A DNA stretch of 64,000 bases from Catenulispora sp. EB89 (GTDB taxonomy: Bacteria > Actinomycetota > Actinomycetes > Streptomycetales > Catenulisporaceae): contig NZ_JBGCCU010000007.1 of the NCBI RefSeq assembly GCF_041261445.1, positions 372,001-436,000 of the forward strand. The letters are read 5' to 3'. The notes beneath the pieces are model-generated. The model worked only from the letters and a program-made list of their open reading frames with translations. It had not been told where the DNA came from and did not search any database. Below, piece by piece: positions 1-8,472 of the stretch. Each line of letters starts with the position of its first letter. Within the stretch, counting starts at the first letter, position 1. Position numbers and translations under genes: made by a program.

Positions 1-453
1 GTAGGCGGCCGCGCGGCCGTCGGGGACCACCGACACGCCGGTGTCGCCGTGCACCGCCCCGACCAGGGCCAGGGTCTGCCGGTGCCGCGTGCGCTCGCGG
101 CGCGCCGAGGCCAGGCTGCCGCCCAGGCACCACAGCAGCCGCGCGGCCACGGCCACGGCGAGCCCGGCGCCGATGGTGCTGACCACCGCCCCGCCCGGCG
201 TGGCGTACTGCGCACGCAGCGCCATCCCGCAGGCCCGCAGCAGCATCGCCAGGCCGCCGCTGATCCGCATCGTCGGCACCGCGAGCGCCAGCCCGGCCAG
301 CAGCACCGAGGCCACCACCGCCGCGCACAGCGCCTGCCAGGCGGCGATCGCCAGGCGGGGCGCGCGGGTGGTCCACGCCGCGCGGGCCATCAGGCGCGGC
401 CCGGCCACCGCGAGCAGCGCCGCGTAGGCGGCGAGTATCAGCGCGATCTTCAC
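1..453 (-). CDS. M56-family (BlaR1/MecR1-like) membrane metallopeptidase, 3' end outside window
   Basis: Translating the minus strand from a GTG at 453 gives an open frame to the window edge, 151 codons. It starts VKIALILAAYAALL and shows two or three hydrophobic segments separated by short basic stretches, ending near SVVPDGRAAAY, where M56 proteins approach their zinc site. The expected HExxH motif would lie beyond position 1 and is not visible. The GTG overlaps the TGA of the upstream BlaI-type gene by four bases (GTGA), so translation is probably coupled. In this family the peptidase usually responds to a signal and relieves repression by its BlaI partner. The assignment rests mainly on the membrane topology and the BlaI neighbour. 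Confidence 0.72.
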   Translation of the reverse strand, partial: MKIALILAAYAALLAVAGPRLMARAAWTTRAPRLAIAAWQALCAAVVASVLLAGLALAVPTMRISGGLAMLLRACGMALRAQYATPGGAVVSTIGAGLAVAVAARLLWCLGGSLASARRERTRHRQTLALVGAVHGDTGVSVVPDGRAAAY

Positions 454-896
454 GAGGCCCCGCCGCTCTGGGTCCCGCCGCCCTTGGCCCCGCCACGCTG
501 GGCCCCGAAAGTCTGGGCCCCGGAAGTCTTGGCGGCGGCCAGCGCGGCGCGCAGCTCCTCGGCCTCGGCCGGGTCCATCTGCTCGACCAGCTTGACCAGG
601 GTCGCGGTGCGGTTCGCGCCGGACTCGAAGACCTGGTCGATCAGGGAGGCGGCGTAGTCCTCGCGGGAGTGCACGGCGTTGTAGCGGAACGCCCGGCCGT
701 CGCGGGCCCGGGTCAGCCAGCCCTTGCGGTGCAGGATCTCCATCACCGTCTGCACCGAGTTGTAGGCGATCGGCCGCTGCTCGTTGATGGCGTCGCGGAC
801 CTCCCGGACCAGCGCCGGGCCGTCGGCGGACCAGACGAAGTCCATGATCTCGGACTCCAGCTCGCCGAAGCCGCGCACTGTCTCACCGAGCGCCAT
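450..896 (-). CDS. BlaI/MecI/CopY-family transcriptional repressor
   Basis: This 148-residue protein is a winged-helix repressor of the BlaI type. The N-terminal region reads FGELESEIMDFVW, followed by VREVRDAI, a recognition-helix segment AYNSVQTVMEILHRKGWLTR and the wing GRAFRYNAV, matching the family in order and spacing. A C-terminal helix follows, then a Gly/Ala-rich tail of about 30 residues that is longer than usual. I chose the ATG at 896 because GGAGGTGG sits just upstream. It is co-transcribed with the M56 gene. CTAA/TTAG dyads upstream and before the two rightward units suggest it controls itself and its neighbours. Confidence 0.9.
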   Translation of the reverse strand: MALGETVRGFGELESEIMDFVWSADGPALVREVRDAINEQRPIAYNSVQTVMEILHRKGWLTRARDGRAFRYNAVHSREDYAASLIDQVFESGANRTATLVKLVEQMDPAEAEELRAALAAAKTSGAQTFGAQRGGAKGGGTQSGGAS

Positions 897-915
897 CCCA
901 CCACCTCCGCATGTC

Positions 916-928
916 CTAACCGACTTAG
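916..928. promoter_or_regulatory. candidate BlaI operator upstream of the repressor gene
   Basis: The dyad CTAAccgacTTAG lies 20 bases upstream of the repressor start, in the divergent promoter region. The same CTAA/TTAG arms recur at 2877-2897, with a shorter CTA/TAG version at 1003-1010. Their role as operators is inferred. Confidence 0.45.
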
Positions 929-1002
929 AACCACGGCCACGATAGCGCGCCGGACGCCGGGCGGACGGTGGCGTGCGGACCCGTGTACCGTATTCTCCCA
1001 AA

Positions 1003-1010
1003 CTACTTAG
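1003..1010. promoter_or_regulatory. candidate BlaI half-operator upstream of the cupredoxin lipoprotein
   Basis: The sequence CTActTAG lies about 42 bases before the lipoprotein start. It resembles the centre of the dyad at 916-928 and may be a weaker operator for the rightward unit. Confidence 0.3.
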
Positions 1011-1051
1011 GTGGATTGGAGTTCGGTCCGCCGCGACCCCGAGGAGTCTCC

Positions 1052-1441
1052 ATGGCCCGTCGTCGATCCCGGGCGATACCGCTGGTGGCGCTCGCCGTCG
1101 GCCTCTTCGGCGTCGCCGCGTGCTCGTCGGCCACGTCGACGCCCGCGGCGGCGGCCGGCGCCACCGGGGCAGGGGCGGGTCCGGTGCGGATCGCCGTGCA
1201 GATCGCGCACCACAAGGTCAGCCCGGCCGACGCGGTCCACGCCGTCCACCTCGGCGACCAGGTCGTGCTCACCGTGACCAGCGACGCCGACGACGAGGTC
1301 CACCTGCACGGCTACGACAAGGAGATCGAGATCGCCGCCGGCCGGCCCGGGACCATCGACTTCACCGCGAACCTGCCCGGGATCTTCGAGGTCGAGACGC
1401 ACAAGTCGAACCTGCAGCTGCTGCAGATCGAAGTGAAGTGA
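1052..1441 (+). CDS. cupredoxin-like lipoprotein
   Basis: This 129-residue protein begins with a lipoprotein signal peptide: basic MARRRSR, a hydrophobic stretch and a VAAC lipobox with Cys24. An Ala/Thr-rich linker leads into a single domain with the character of a cupredoxin or EfeO N-terminal fold. It has the LGDQVVLTVTSDADDEVHLHGY strand-loop and an ending in GIFEVETHKSNLQLLQIEV. GAGGAG lies five bases before the ATG. The stop overlaps the start of the next gene by four bases, so the pair forms an operon. Whether it binds metal is not shown: His residues are present but a full type-1 copper ligand set is not clear. It likely works at the membrane surface with the downstream protein. Confidence 0.75.
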   Translation: MARRRSRAIPLVALAVGLFGVAACSSATSTPAAAAGATGAGAGPVRIAVQIAHHKVSPADAVHAVHLGDQVVLTVTSDADDEVHLHGYDKEIEIAAGRPGTIDFTANLPGIFEVETHKSNLQLLQIEVK

Positions 1442-2823
1442 GCCCGGCGTTGCCGGCGGGCATATCCGCGCCGACCGCATCCTCCATGTCCCCGTCGAAC
1501 GTCGTCATCCTGGCCCACGGCGTCGGCGGACGCCGCGACCTGCCGATCCCGTTCAACTCGGTCCTGGTCGGGGGCGGGCTGGCCGTGGCGGTGTCCTTCG
1601 CGGCGCTGCTGGTGCTGTGGCCGACGCCGAAACTGCGCGGGGCGCGCGCCGGGCGGGCGTTGCCGGGCTGGGTCACGATGGCCGTCGACGCCCCGGAGAC
1701 CCGGTGGCTGCTGCGCGGACTGGGACTGCTGCTCGGCGGGTTCACCGCGGTCGCGGCGCTGTTCGGCCGCGTCGACGACCTCAACCCGACCGCCACCTTC
1801 GTCTTCGTCGTGTTCTGGGTCGGGCTGGTGCCCGCCTCGCTGCTGCTCGGCCCGATCTGGCGGCAGCTCAACCCGCTGCGCACGGTGCACCTGGCGATCT
1901 CCGCCGCGCTGCGCCGCGACCCCGATCAAGGATTCGCCGGGCTTCCGGCGGGCGTCGGCTACTACCCGGCCGCGGTGGGGCTGCTGGCGTTCACCTGGCT
2001 GGAGTTGGCCGGTCCGAACCGCGACGATCCGCGCGTGCTCGCGGTGTGGTTCGGCGTGTACGGCGTCGTCCACGTCGGCGCGGCGACCGTGTTCGGCTCG
2101 GGCTGGTTCGACCGTTGCGATGCCTTCGAGGCCTATTCGACGTTGATCGGACGCCTGGCCCCGATTGGTAGGCGCGACGACGGCCGGATCGTCCTGCGCA
2201 ATCCGCTGGACGGACTGGCCTCGCTGCAAACCGCGCCGGGGTTGGTGGCGATCGTCTCGGTGATGCTCGGCTCGACCGCCTTCGACGGCGCCTCGGCCGC
2301 CCCGGCCTGGGCCGCGCACGTCCAGTCCGGCCCGCTCGGTGTGACGTGGGCGAACACGCTCGGGCTGGTCGCCGTCGTGGCGTTCGTCGCGGCCAGCTTC
2401 AGCGCGGTCATGTATCTGTCGACCCGGCTGGCCGGGACCGGCGACGTGCCCGGACGCGCGGCCGCCGGACGGTTCGCGCACTCGCTGATCCCCATCGCGG
2501 CTGGCTACGTGATCGCGCACTACTTCTCGCTCCTGGTCTTCAACGGCCAGCAGGCGCTGATCCTCGCCTCCGATCCGCTCGTGGACGGCGCGAACCTGTT
2601 CGGCACCGCCGGCCGCGTCGTCGACTACCGCCTGATCAGCCTGAGCACGATCTCCCTGGTCCAGGTCGCCGGCGTCGTGATCGGCCACATCATCGGCACC
2701 GTGTCCGCGCACGACCGCGCCGCCGAGCTGTTCCCCAAGTCCCTGATCCGCAGCCAGCTGCCGTTGCTGGCTCTCATGGTCGGCTACACCCTCGGCGGCC
2801 TGGCGCTGCTGTTCTCCGCGTGA
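1438..2823 (+). CDS. polytopic membrane protein, 'fenitrothion hydrolase'-like family
   Basis: A 461-residue integral membrane protein with roughly ten hydrophobic segments, such as SVLVGGGLAVAVSFAALLVL near residue 40 and LLLGGFTAVAALFG. I chose the GTG at 1438 because it overlaps the lipoprotein stop (GTGA) and removes a long N-terminal extension that would read through the lipoprotein in another frame. Homologues in actinobacteria are often labelled fenitrothion hydrolase from an early clone. That name is not supported by any hydrolase motif here, and the topology suggests a transporter or membrane scaffold. Its coupling to a cupredoxin-like lipoprotein and a BlaI regulator hints at metal or redox handling, which is inference. 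Confidence 0.7.
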   Translation: MSPALPAGISAPTASSMSPSNVVILAHGVGGRRDLPIPFNSVLVGGGLAVAVSFAALLVLWPTPKLRGARAGRALPGWVTMAVDAPETRWLLRGLGLLLGGFTAVAALFGRVDDLNPTATFVFVVFWVGLVPASLLLGPIWRQLNPLRTVHLAISAALRRDPDQGFAGLPAGVGYYPAAVGLLAFTWLELAGPNRDDPRVLAVWFGVYGVVHVGAATVFGSGWFDRCDAFEAYSTLIGRLAPIGRRDDGRIVLRNPLDGLASLQTAPGLVAIVSVMLGSTAFDGASAAPAWAAHVQSGPLGVTWANTLGLVAVVAFVAASFSAVMYLSTRLAGTGDVPGRAAAGRFAHSLIPIAAGYVIAHYFSLLVFNGQQALILASDPLVDGANLFGTAGRVVDYRLISLSTISLVQVAGVVIGHIIGTVSAHDRAAELFPKSLIRSQLPLLALMVGYTLGGLALLFSA

Positions 2824-2876
2824 GCCGTCCTCGGCCCGAGCCGGAGGCCGGCGTAGCCGCCGCCACCACCAATCGA

Positions 2877-2897
2877 CTAATCTTCTTAGGAGATTAG
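2877..2897. promoter_or_regulatory. perfect inverted repeat, candidate BlaI operator
   Basis: CTAATCT and AGATTAG form perfect seven-base arms around a seven-base spacer, about 46 bases before the DUF3105 start. The arms share the CTAA/TTAG ends of the dyad next to the repressor gene, so the same repressor may bind here. Confidence 0.5.
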
Positions 2898-2942
2898 GTA
2901 ATCGGCCGCGACCACGGTGCGGCCCGGCCGTTAGGAGCAGGT

Positions 2943-3581
2943 ATGGCCTCCGGGAAGAACGCCAGCAGCAGGGCCAAGAGCGCCGCCGCGGCCCGTGAAC
3001 GCGTGGCCGCCGCGCAGGCCGAGGCGAAGCGCAGGGCCCGGCGCGGCAAGATGATCTTCCGCGGGATCCTGGCCGTGCTGACCGTCGGCGTCGTCGGCAC
3101 CGTCACCGCCGTCGTCCTGGCCTCGCAGGCCTCGGCGAACATAGCCGGGGTGGCCTCCTTCAGCGGCCTGAGCCGCAACCACGTCACCACCCCGGTGACC
3201 TACCCGCAGACCCCGCCGGTCGGCGGCGACCACGCCCCGGTCTGGCTCAACTGCGGCGTCTACACCGCGCCGGTCGCCAACGAGAACGCCGTCCATTCAA
3301 TGGAGCACGGCGCCGTCTGGATCACCTACCAGCCAGGCATCGGCGCCGGCCAGATCGCCACGCTCGCCTCCGACGTCCACGGCAAGGCCTACACCGTCCT
3401 GAGCCCGTACCCGACCCAGCCCTCGCCGATCACCGTCACCGCCTGGGGCAAGCAGCTCAACGTCGACTCGGCCACCGACGCGCGGATCGCCAAGTTCATC
3501 AGCAAGTACATGCAGGGCCCGCAGACGCCGGAGCCCGGCGCCGCCTGCACTGGCGGCACCGGGACCCCGAGCGGTTCGTGA
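2943..3581 (+). CDS. DUF3105 membrane-anchored protein
   Basis: This 212-residue protein has a basic, Ala-rich cytoplasmic N terminus with heptad character (residues 1-38), then one transmembrane segment (GILAVLTVGVVGTVTAVVLA), then an exported domain. That domain carries the DUF3105 hallmarks PPVGGDHAPVWLNCGVY, PVANENAVHSMEHGAV and WITYQPG. The His, Cys and paired Glu-His residues could bind metal, though the family has no settled function. AGGAG lies ahead of the ATG. It is transcribed separately from the lipoprotein unit, behind its own CTAA/TTAG dyad, which links it to the BlaI regulon. It converges on the acylase gene with only 13 bases between them. Confidence 0.85.
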   Translation: MASGKNASSRAKSAAAARERVAAAQAEAKRRARRGKMIFRGILAVLTVGVVGTVTAVVLASQASANIAGVASFSGLSRNHVTTPVTYPQTPPVGGDHAPVWLNCGVYTAPVANENAVHSMEHGAVWITYQPGIGAGQIATLASDVHGKAYTVLSPYPTQPSPITVTAWGKQLNVDSATDARIAKFISKYMQGPQTPEPGAACTGGTGTPSGS

Positions 3582-3594
3582 TGCTTGAGCGGCG

Positions 3595-6099
3595 CTATCC
3601 GATCAGGATCGTGCTCTGCAGCTGCGGATCGGCGTAGATCTCAGCCTCGGAGAACCTTTCCGTGACCCACTGCTTATGGGAGAAGAGAACTGTCTGGTCG
3701 GTGTAGTGCGGTGACGAAGGGTTCGACGACTCGGAGTAGGTGAGGATGGTCCGGGCGTGCGGGCCGGACGGCGTCAGCTCGACGGTCATGATGAAGCTGG
3801 ATCCGAAGGCGCCGTCGGCGACCGAGGAATTCTGGCCGGAGTCGGGGGACGCCCCGACCACGTCGAAGCAGCCCTCCTCGTCGGAGCAGCCGTTCAGCGG
3901 GACGCGGTCCCATTTCTGGACGTCGCCGGGTGCGGCGTCCACCGGGATCTTCCTGGCCGAGAACATCTGCACCGCGTCGGCCAGTGCGTGCCGCACGTTC
4001 GGGTCGTCGGCGACGAACCCGCCGGGAGTGGTGACCGGGTGCGCCGGGTCGAAGGGCACCCGCCACCAGGTCTGCTGATTGAAGTTGTCGACGAGATGCG
4101 TGAAGAACGCCTGCCACAGCGGCTCGCCGTGGCTCCCGGCGTCGCCGCGGCCGTCCCAGGACGCGAGCGCGGAGCAGGCGGCGGTGACGTCCACGCGGGT
4201 GCCGTCGTCGGCGGTCAGGACCGGGTTCGCCTTGCACATCGCGACGACCGCGTCGCGGGCCGTCTCGCCAGTGAGGTTGCGGTCGTTGAGCTCGACGGTT
4301 TGCAGATCGCTCAGGGTGAACCCGGGAGCGCCCAGGCCGTCGGTGCCGGCCAGCCGCTGGCCGATCATGGTCAGTCCGAGCCGGGTTCGGAACGAGCGCG
4401 GGGTGGCGGTGTCGCCGTAGATGGCGGGGTAGCCGGTGATCGGCGCCGCCGGGTTGGTGAGCCAGGCGCTGTCGTTGGAGTTGGCGACGTAGTCGCTGCG
4501 GGTCAGCTGCGGGTAGTGGGACGGTCCGAAGATGCCCGGCGTGATGGCGTCGGGGTCGGTGCCCCAGGCGCAGGCGGAGGTGGAGCCGTCCATGATGTAC
4601 GTCTCCGGGAATGCCTGCCGGCCTGCCGGGGTGTCGATGCAGCGCGCGGCTTCGGCGTCGGTGACGTTCGGGACCACGCCGGCGTCGCCGTAGAAGGCGG
4701 TGCCGCTGGCGTCGGTCGCGATGGTGTTGATGAACGGAATGGCCTGATACGTGTCCTGTGCCTTGTGGAGCTGGTCGAGGTTCTGCGAGGTGTCCATCGC
4801 CAGCCACTCGTTCATCGAGCGGAGGTTGTCGGCGTTGGCGTCGTCGAGGGCGACGGCGCTCGTGGCGGTCCAGCCGTCGGCGAGTACGGGGCCGTACTTC
4901 GTTCCGTAGAGGGTGCGGACGACGGTGGAGAGCTTTCCGTCGGCGCCGCGCACCGTGACGGACACCTTCTGTCGCGTCATCGGCACGGCCTTGCCGTCGA
5001 CCAGGTAGCTGGTCGGGTCACCCGGGGCCAGGGTCAGTTGGTAGAGGGTGAAGCGGTTCGCCGTCGACACCGTGTGGGTCCAGGCCAAGCCGTTGGTGTG
5101 GCCGATCTCGACCACCGGGGAGCCGTAGAGGCTGGCGCCGGTCACGTCGATCTTGCCGGGGATCGTCAACTGGATCTGGTAGAAGCGGGCGTAGCCGGCC
5201 CAGGGATAGTGCGGGTTGGCGAGCAGCATGCCGTCGTGGTCGGCGGTGGCGTCCTTGCCGAGGGCCCAGCCGTTGCTGCCCAGGCTCTTGTTCTGGGCTT
5301 GCGTGATGCCGTCAAGGAGGGCCGACAGTGGTGGAGCGGCATTGGCAGCTGCATTGGTCGCGGTCGCGGTCGCCGTCTTCCCGGCGGTCGTCCCCGCGGT
5401 CGGCGGAGCCGCGTCGGCGATCGGGGCCTTGAAGTGTGAGCTTCCGGCGATCCGGTCGACGTCGAGGATGTTGTCCCACAGGTCCAGCGCGGTGATCGGG
5501 CGCACCCACGCCTGCCCGCGGCAGGTGGCGTCGGGCAGATTGGCCACGCCGGTGTCCCGGAGGTAGCGGTTGTAGCCGGCGACGTAGCCGTCGACCAGCT
5601 GGCGCACCTGCGCCGTCGGGCCGAGCGGCGCCGGCTGCGCGAGCAGGCGCTGCACGAGGCCCGACTGCCGCACGCCCTGGTAGTAGAGGTCGCTGTCCAG
5701 ATTGGTGTTCCGGCCGCTGAGCGGATCGGAGACGGTCGCGGTCGGCCCGAAGAACTCGGATCGGTCGCCGCTCACGGTCAGCATCCGGTCGGCCATGACG
5801 CAGATGTTGTCCTGGGCGAACGCGTAGCCGTACCCGTAGCCGAGGCTGGGGTAGTCGCCGGCGAGGATGTGCGGGATGCCGTATTCGGTTCTGCGGATGT
5901 CGACTGCGAAGTGGGCGCCGTTGGCGGACAAGGCGGCGAGGGTGGTCGTGGCGGTTGTAGCTGTGGCTGCGGTCGTGGCCGGGGGACTGGCGGCCGACGC
6001 GGATACCGAGGCTGACGCCAGGGTGCCCGCGACGATGGCCACCGCGGCGAGCGCGGCGGCCATTCGTTTGGTGCGCAAAGGGTTACCGGTCATGATCAC
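3595..6099 (-). CDS. secreted penicillin-amidase-family (Ntn hydrolase) acylase
   Basis: An 834-residue precursor with a Sec-type signal peptide (TKRMAAALAAVAIVAGTLASA). It has the alpha-subunit start with YGIPHILAGD and GYGYAFAQDN, an Ala/Thr linker around residues 232-262, and the beta-subunit start at GSNGWALG, where Ser275 would be the self-processed nucleophile. NPHYPW and the later family regions follow. The nearest relatives by motif are aculeacin/echinocandin and N-acyl-homoserine-lactone acylases rather than penicillin G acylase. It would cleave an amide-linked acyl chain outside the cell; the substrate is not determined. The start is GTG at 6099 or ATG two codons later, and neither has a strong ribosome site. 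Confidence 0.88.
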   Translation of the reverse strand: MIMTGNPLRTKRMAAALAAVAIVAGTLASASVSASAASPPATTAATATTATTTLAALSANGAHFAVDIRRTEYGIPHILAGDYPSLGYGYGYAFAQDNICVMADRMLTVSGDRSEFFGPTATVSDPLSGRNTNLDSDLYYQGVRQSGLVQRLLAQPAPLGPTAQVRQLVDGYVAGYNRYLRDTGVANLPDATCRGQAWVRPITALDLWDNILDVDRIAGSSHFKAPIADAAPPTAGTTAGKTATATATNAAANAAPPLSALLDGITQAQNKSLGSNGWALGKDATADHDGMLLANPHYPWAGYARFYQIQLTIPGKIDVTGASLYGSPVVEIGHTNGLAWTHTVSTANRFTLYQLTLAPGDPTSYLVDGKAVPMTRQKVSVTVRGADGKLSTVVRTLYGTKYGPVLADGWTATSAVALDDANADNLRSMNEWLAMDTSQNLDQLHKAQDTYQAIPFINTIATDASGTAFYGDAGVVPNVTDAEAARCIDTPAGRQAFPETYIMDGSTSACAWGTDPDAITPGIFGPSHYPQLTRSDYVANSNDSAWLTNPAAPITGYPAIYGDTATPRSFRTRLGLTMIGQRLAGTDGLGAPGFTLSDLQTVELNDRNLTGETARDAVVAMCKANPVLTADDGTRVDVTAACSALASWDGRGDAGSHGEPLWQAFFTHLVDNFNQQTWWRVPFDPAHPVTTPGGFVADDPNVRHALADAVQMFSARKIPVDAAPGDVQKWDRVPLNGCSDEEGCFDVVGASPDSGQNSSVADGAFGSSFIMTVELTPSGPHARTILTYSESSNPSSPHYTDQTVLFSHKQWVTERFSEAEIYADPQLQSTILIG

Positions 6100-6535
6100 T
6101 ACGTTAGGCAGGTATCAGAGGCATGACATCCGCCCGCGGGAGGGTTCTCGGAGTGGATCATCCGCCCCCAGGCTGAGTACGCAGGGATGAGTGCGCTGAT
6201 GTACTCCGCTTGTCCGTGCTCGCGCCCGCCCCCGCACGCGTTGTCGACGTCTTGTCTGAGGGTGCGCTCTCATCAGGACCTGGACTGCTATACTTGAACT
6301 CGTTGCGGTTGTGGTTCCAGAAACCTGTGTGCACCTACCGGTTGGAGACGATAGGTGCACTTCATTTGTGCCGACGCCATTTGGCCCCGCTGCCGTGGGT
6401 GTGCACCGACCGTAGGTGACGTGCCGAACGGTTCCACCGTCCACGCCCCACGTCTTTCCGGCTCGTTCGCGTGACCCCTCTGCGGTCCGGTGCGGCCCGG
6501 CGTCCTAGTGCCACGTGCCTCTTGAAGAAGGTTTT
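6100..6535. other. long intergenic leader between the acylase and helicase genes
   Basis: No convincing gene lies in these 436 bases. They hold the promoters of the divergent acylase and helicase genes. A TATACT hexamer at 6289-6294 could be a -10 element for the helicase, which would give a leader of about 235 bases. The hairpin at 6329-6360 lies within it. Confidence 0.5.
6329..6360 (+). ncRNA. stem-loop in the 5' leader of the DEAD-box helicase mRNA
   Basis: GTGCACCTA and TAGGTGCAC pair perfectly over nine bases around a 14-base loop. The hairpin lies 176 bases before the helicase start and is not followed by a T run, so it looks more like a regulatory leader element than a terminator. 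Helicase genes often have cold-responsive leaders, but no named RNA family is claimed. Confidence 0.45.
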
Positions 6536-8050
6536 ATGACCCGCTCCAACCGTTCTGACCGTTCCAGCCGTTCTGACCGCCCGAACCGTTCCGACCGTTC
6601 TGACCGTCCCAGCCGTCCCGCGCGCCGGGGCGGGAACCCGTCCGCCGGCCGCCAGGGCTCGCCCTCGGGCGGCGAGTTCGCGCTCCCGGTCAGCAACACC
6701 CCGGCGCTGCCCGCCGTCGAGGACTTCAGCGAGCTGGACATGCCGCAGGCGCTGCTCGCCACCCTGACCCGGCAGGGCGTCGTGACCCCGTTCCCGATCC
6801 AGGCCGCGACCCTGCCGAACGCGCTGGCCGGGCGGGACGTGCTGGGCCGCGGCCGGACCGGCTCGGGCAAGACCATCGCCTTCGGCCTGGCCGTGCTGGC
6901 GCGCACCGCCGGGCGCCGGGCCGAGCCCCGCCAGCCGCTCGCGCTCGTCCTGGTCCCCACGCGGGAGCTGGCCCAGCAGGTCACCGAGGCGCTGACGCCC
7001 TACGCCGACGCGGTCAAGGTGCGGATGGCGACCGTCGTCGGCGGGATGTCGATCGGGCGCCAGGCGCAGGCGCTGCGCAACGGCGTGGAGGTCGTCGTGG
7101 CCACCCCCGGGCGCCTGAAGGACCTGATCCAGCGCGGCGACTGCCGCCTGGACGAGGTCGCCGTCACCGTCCTGGACGAGGCGGACCAGATGGCCGACAT
7201 GGGCTTCCTGCCCGACGTCACCGAACTGCTCGACCAGGTCGCGCCGGGCGGGCAGACGATGCTCTTCTCGGCCACCCTGGACCGCAACATCGACCGCCTG
7301 GTGCGCCGCTTCCTCACCGACCCGGTCACGCACTCGGTGGACCCGTCGGCCGCCAGCATCAGCACCATGGAGCACCACCTGGTGCACGTCCAGCCCGGCG
7401 ACAAGAACGCCACGGTCGCGCACATCGCCTCCCGCGACGGCGGCCTGATCATGTTCACCGACACCCGGCACGGCGCCGACCGCCTGGTCCGCGACCTGCT
7501 GGCCAACGGCGTGAAGGCGGCGGCACTGCACGGCGGCAAGTCCCAGCCGCAGCGCAACCGCACCCTCACGCAGTTCCGCAACGGCCAGGTCACCGCCCTG
7601 ATCGCAACGAACGTCGCGGCCCGCGGCATCCACATCGAGGGCCTGGACCTGGTGGTCAACATCGACCCCCCGACCGACCACAAGGACTACCTGCACCGCG
7701 GCGGCCGCACCGCCCGCGCCGGCGAGTCGGGCACCGTGGTCACCCTGGTCCTGCCCACCCAGCGCCGCGACATGACCCGCATGATGGCCGCCGCCGGCAT
7801 CACCCCGCACACCGCCCACACCCAGCCCGGCGACGAGGAACTGGCCCGCATCACCGGAGCCCGGGTACCCACCGGCATCCCGGTCACGATCCCGGACCCG
7901 GTGGTCGAACGCCCGCGCCGCCCCAGCTCAGGCGCCGCGAACGGCTCAGGCCGCGGCCGGCGAGGGCGCCCCGCGCACGGCAGCCGCAACGCGCAGGGGA
8001 ATCCCGGTTCCCGCGGTCAGCAGCCTCGGCGGGCTCGGGGCGCTGCCTGA
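6536..8050 (+). CDS. DEAD-box RNA helicase (RhlE/CshA-like)
   Basis: This 504-residue helicase shows the motifs in order: a Q-motif region (PFPIQAATLP), motif I GRTGSGKT, Ia PTRELAQ, Ib TPGR, II DEAD within VLDEADQM, III SAT, then VAARGI and motif VI HRGGRTARAG. It would unwind structured RNA using ATP. The first 35 residues are a disordered Arg/Ser/Asp repeat built from near-identical codon blocks, and the C terminus is Gly/Arg-rich, both typical RNA-binding tails. I chose ATG 6536 with AGAAGG six bases upstream over a GTG at 6515. The last ten codons and the stop are part of the tandem repeat array that continues downstream. Confidence 0.95.
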   Translation: MTRSNRSDRSSRSDRPNRSDRSDRPSRPARRGGNPSAGRQGSPSGGEFALPVSNTPALPAVEDFSELDMPQALLATLTRQGVVTPFPIQAATLPNALAGRDVLGRGRTGSGKTIAFGLAVLARTAGRRAEPRQPLALVLVPTRELAQQVTEALTPYADAVKVRMATVVGGMSIGRQAQALRNGVEVVVATPGRLKDLIQRGDCRLDEVAVTVLDEADQMADMGFLPDVTELLDQVAPGGQTMLFSATLDRNIDRLVRRFLTDPVTHSVDPSAASISTMEHHLVHVQPGDKNATVAHIASRDGGLIMFTDTRHGADRLVRDLLANGVKAAALHGGKSQPQRNRTLTQFRNGQVTALIATNVAARGIHIEGLDLVVNIDPPTDHKDYLHRGGRTARAGESGTVVTLVLPTQRRDMTRMMAAAGITPHTAHTQPGDEELARITGARVPTGIPVTIPDPVVERPRRPSSGAANGSGRGRRGRPAHGSRNAQGNPGSRGQQPRRARGAA

Positions 8051-8391
8051 ACGGCGCGCCTGCTTCAGGCACTGGTGTTGGTAGCGCCGGCCGGGTTGTG
8101 TCCAGGTGCTGGTCTCGCTGAGATCCGGTGCCTTGGCGGGCTTGGGCGCTGTTTAACCGGCGCGCCTGCTCTAGGTACTGGTGCTGGTAGCGCCAGCCGG
8201 GCTGTAGCCGGGTGCCGGTCTCGTTGAGATCCGGTGCCTCGGTGGGCTCGGGGCGCTGCTGAAACGGCGCGCATGCTTTAGGCACTGGTGCTGGTAGTGC
8301 CAGCCGGGTTGTGGCCGGGTGCTGGTCTGGTTGAGATCCGGTGCCTCGGCGGGCTCGGGGCGCTGTTTGCCCGGCGCGCCTGCTTTATGCG
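8025..8391. repeat. about 107-bp tandem repeat array, three full copies plus partial ends
   Basis: Units start at 8052, 8158 and 8265, with a truncated fourth from 8372. They are 106, 107 and 107 bases long and begin CGGCGCGC. Copies differ by scattered substitutions and single-base changes. The end of the unit (GCCTCGGCGGGCTCGGGGCG) also forms the last codons of the helicase gene from about 8028, so the array begins inside that gene. No copy encodes a conserved frame. The stretch 8392-8472 that follows shows nothing recognisable. Confidence 0.85.
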
Positions 8392-8472
8392 CGCTGGGTG
8401 CGTTGGCCTGCGCTTCGCAGGCGGTTTCAGCAACAGGCCAACCGCACTCGCGCAGCACACTGAACCAACCCC

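Noticed and set aside
49-657. Plus-strand frames opposite the M56 and BlaI genes
   Set aside because: They are His/Arg/Ala-rich shadows of the two minus-strand genes.
1438-2823. Fenitrothion hydrolase activity for the membrane protein
   Set aside because: The name follows an old annotation; the sequence is a polytopic membrane protein without hydrolase motifs.
8052-8372. Small protein genes within the 107-bp repeats
   Set aside because: The open frames shift between copies and encode Arg/Pro-rich sequence without ribosome sites.
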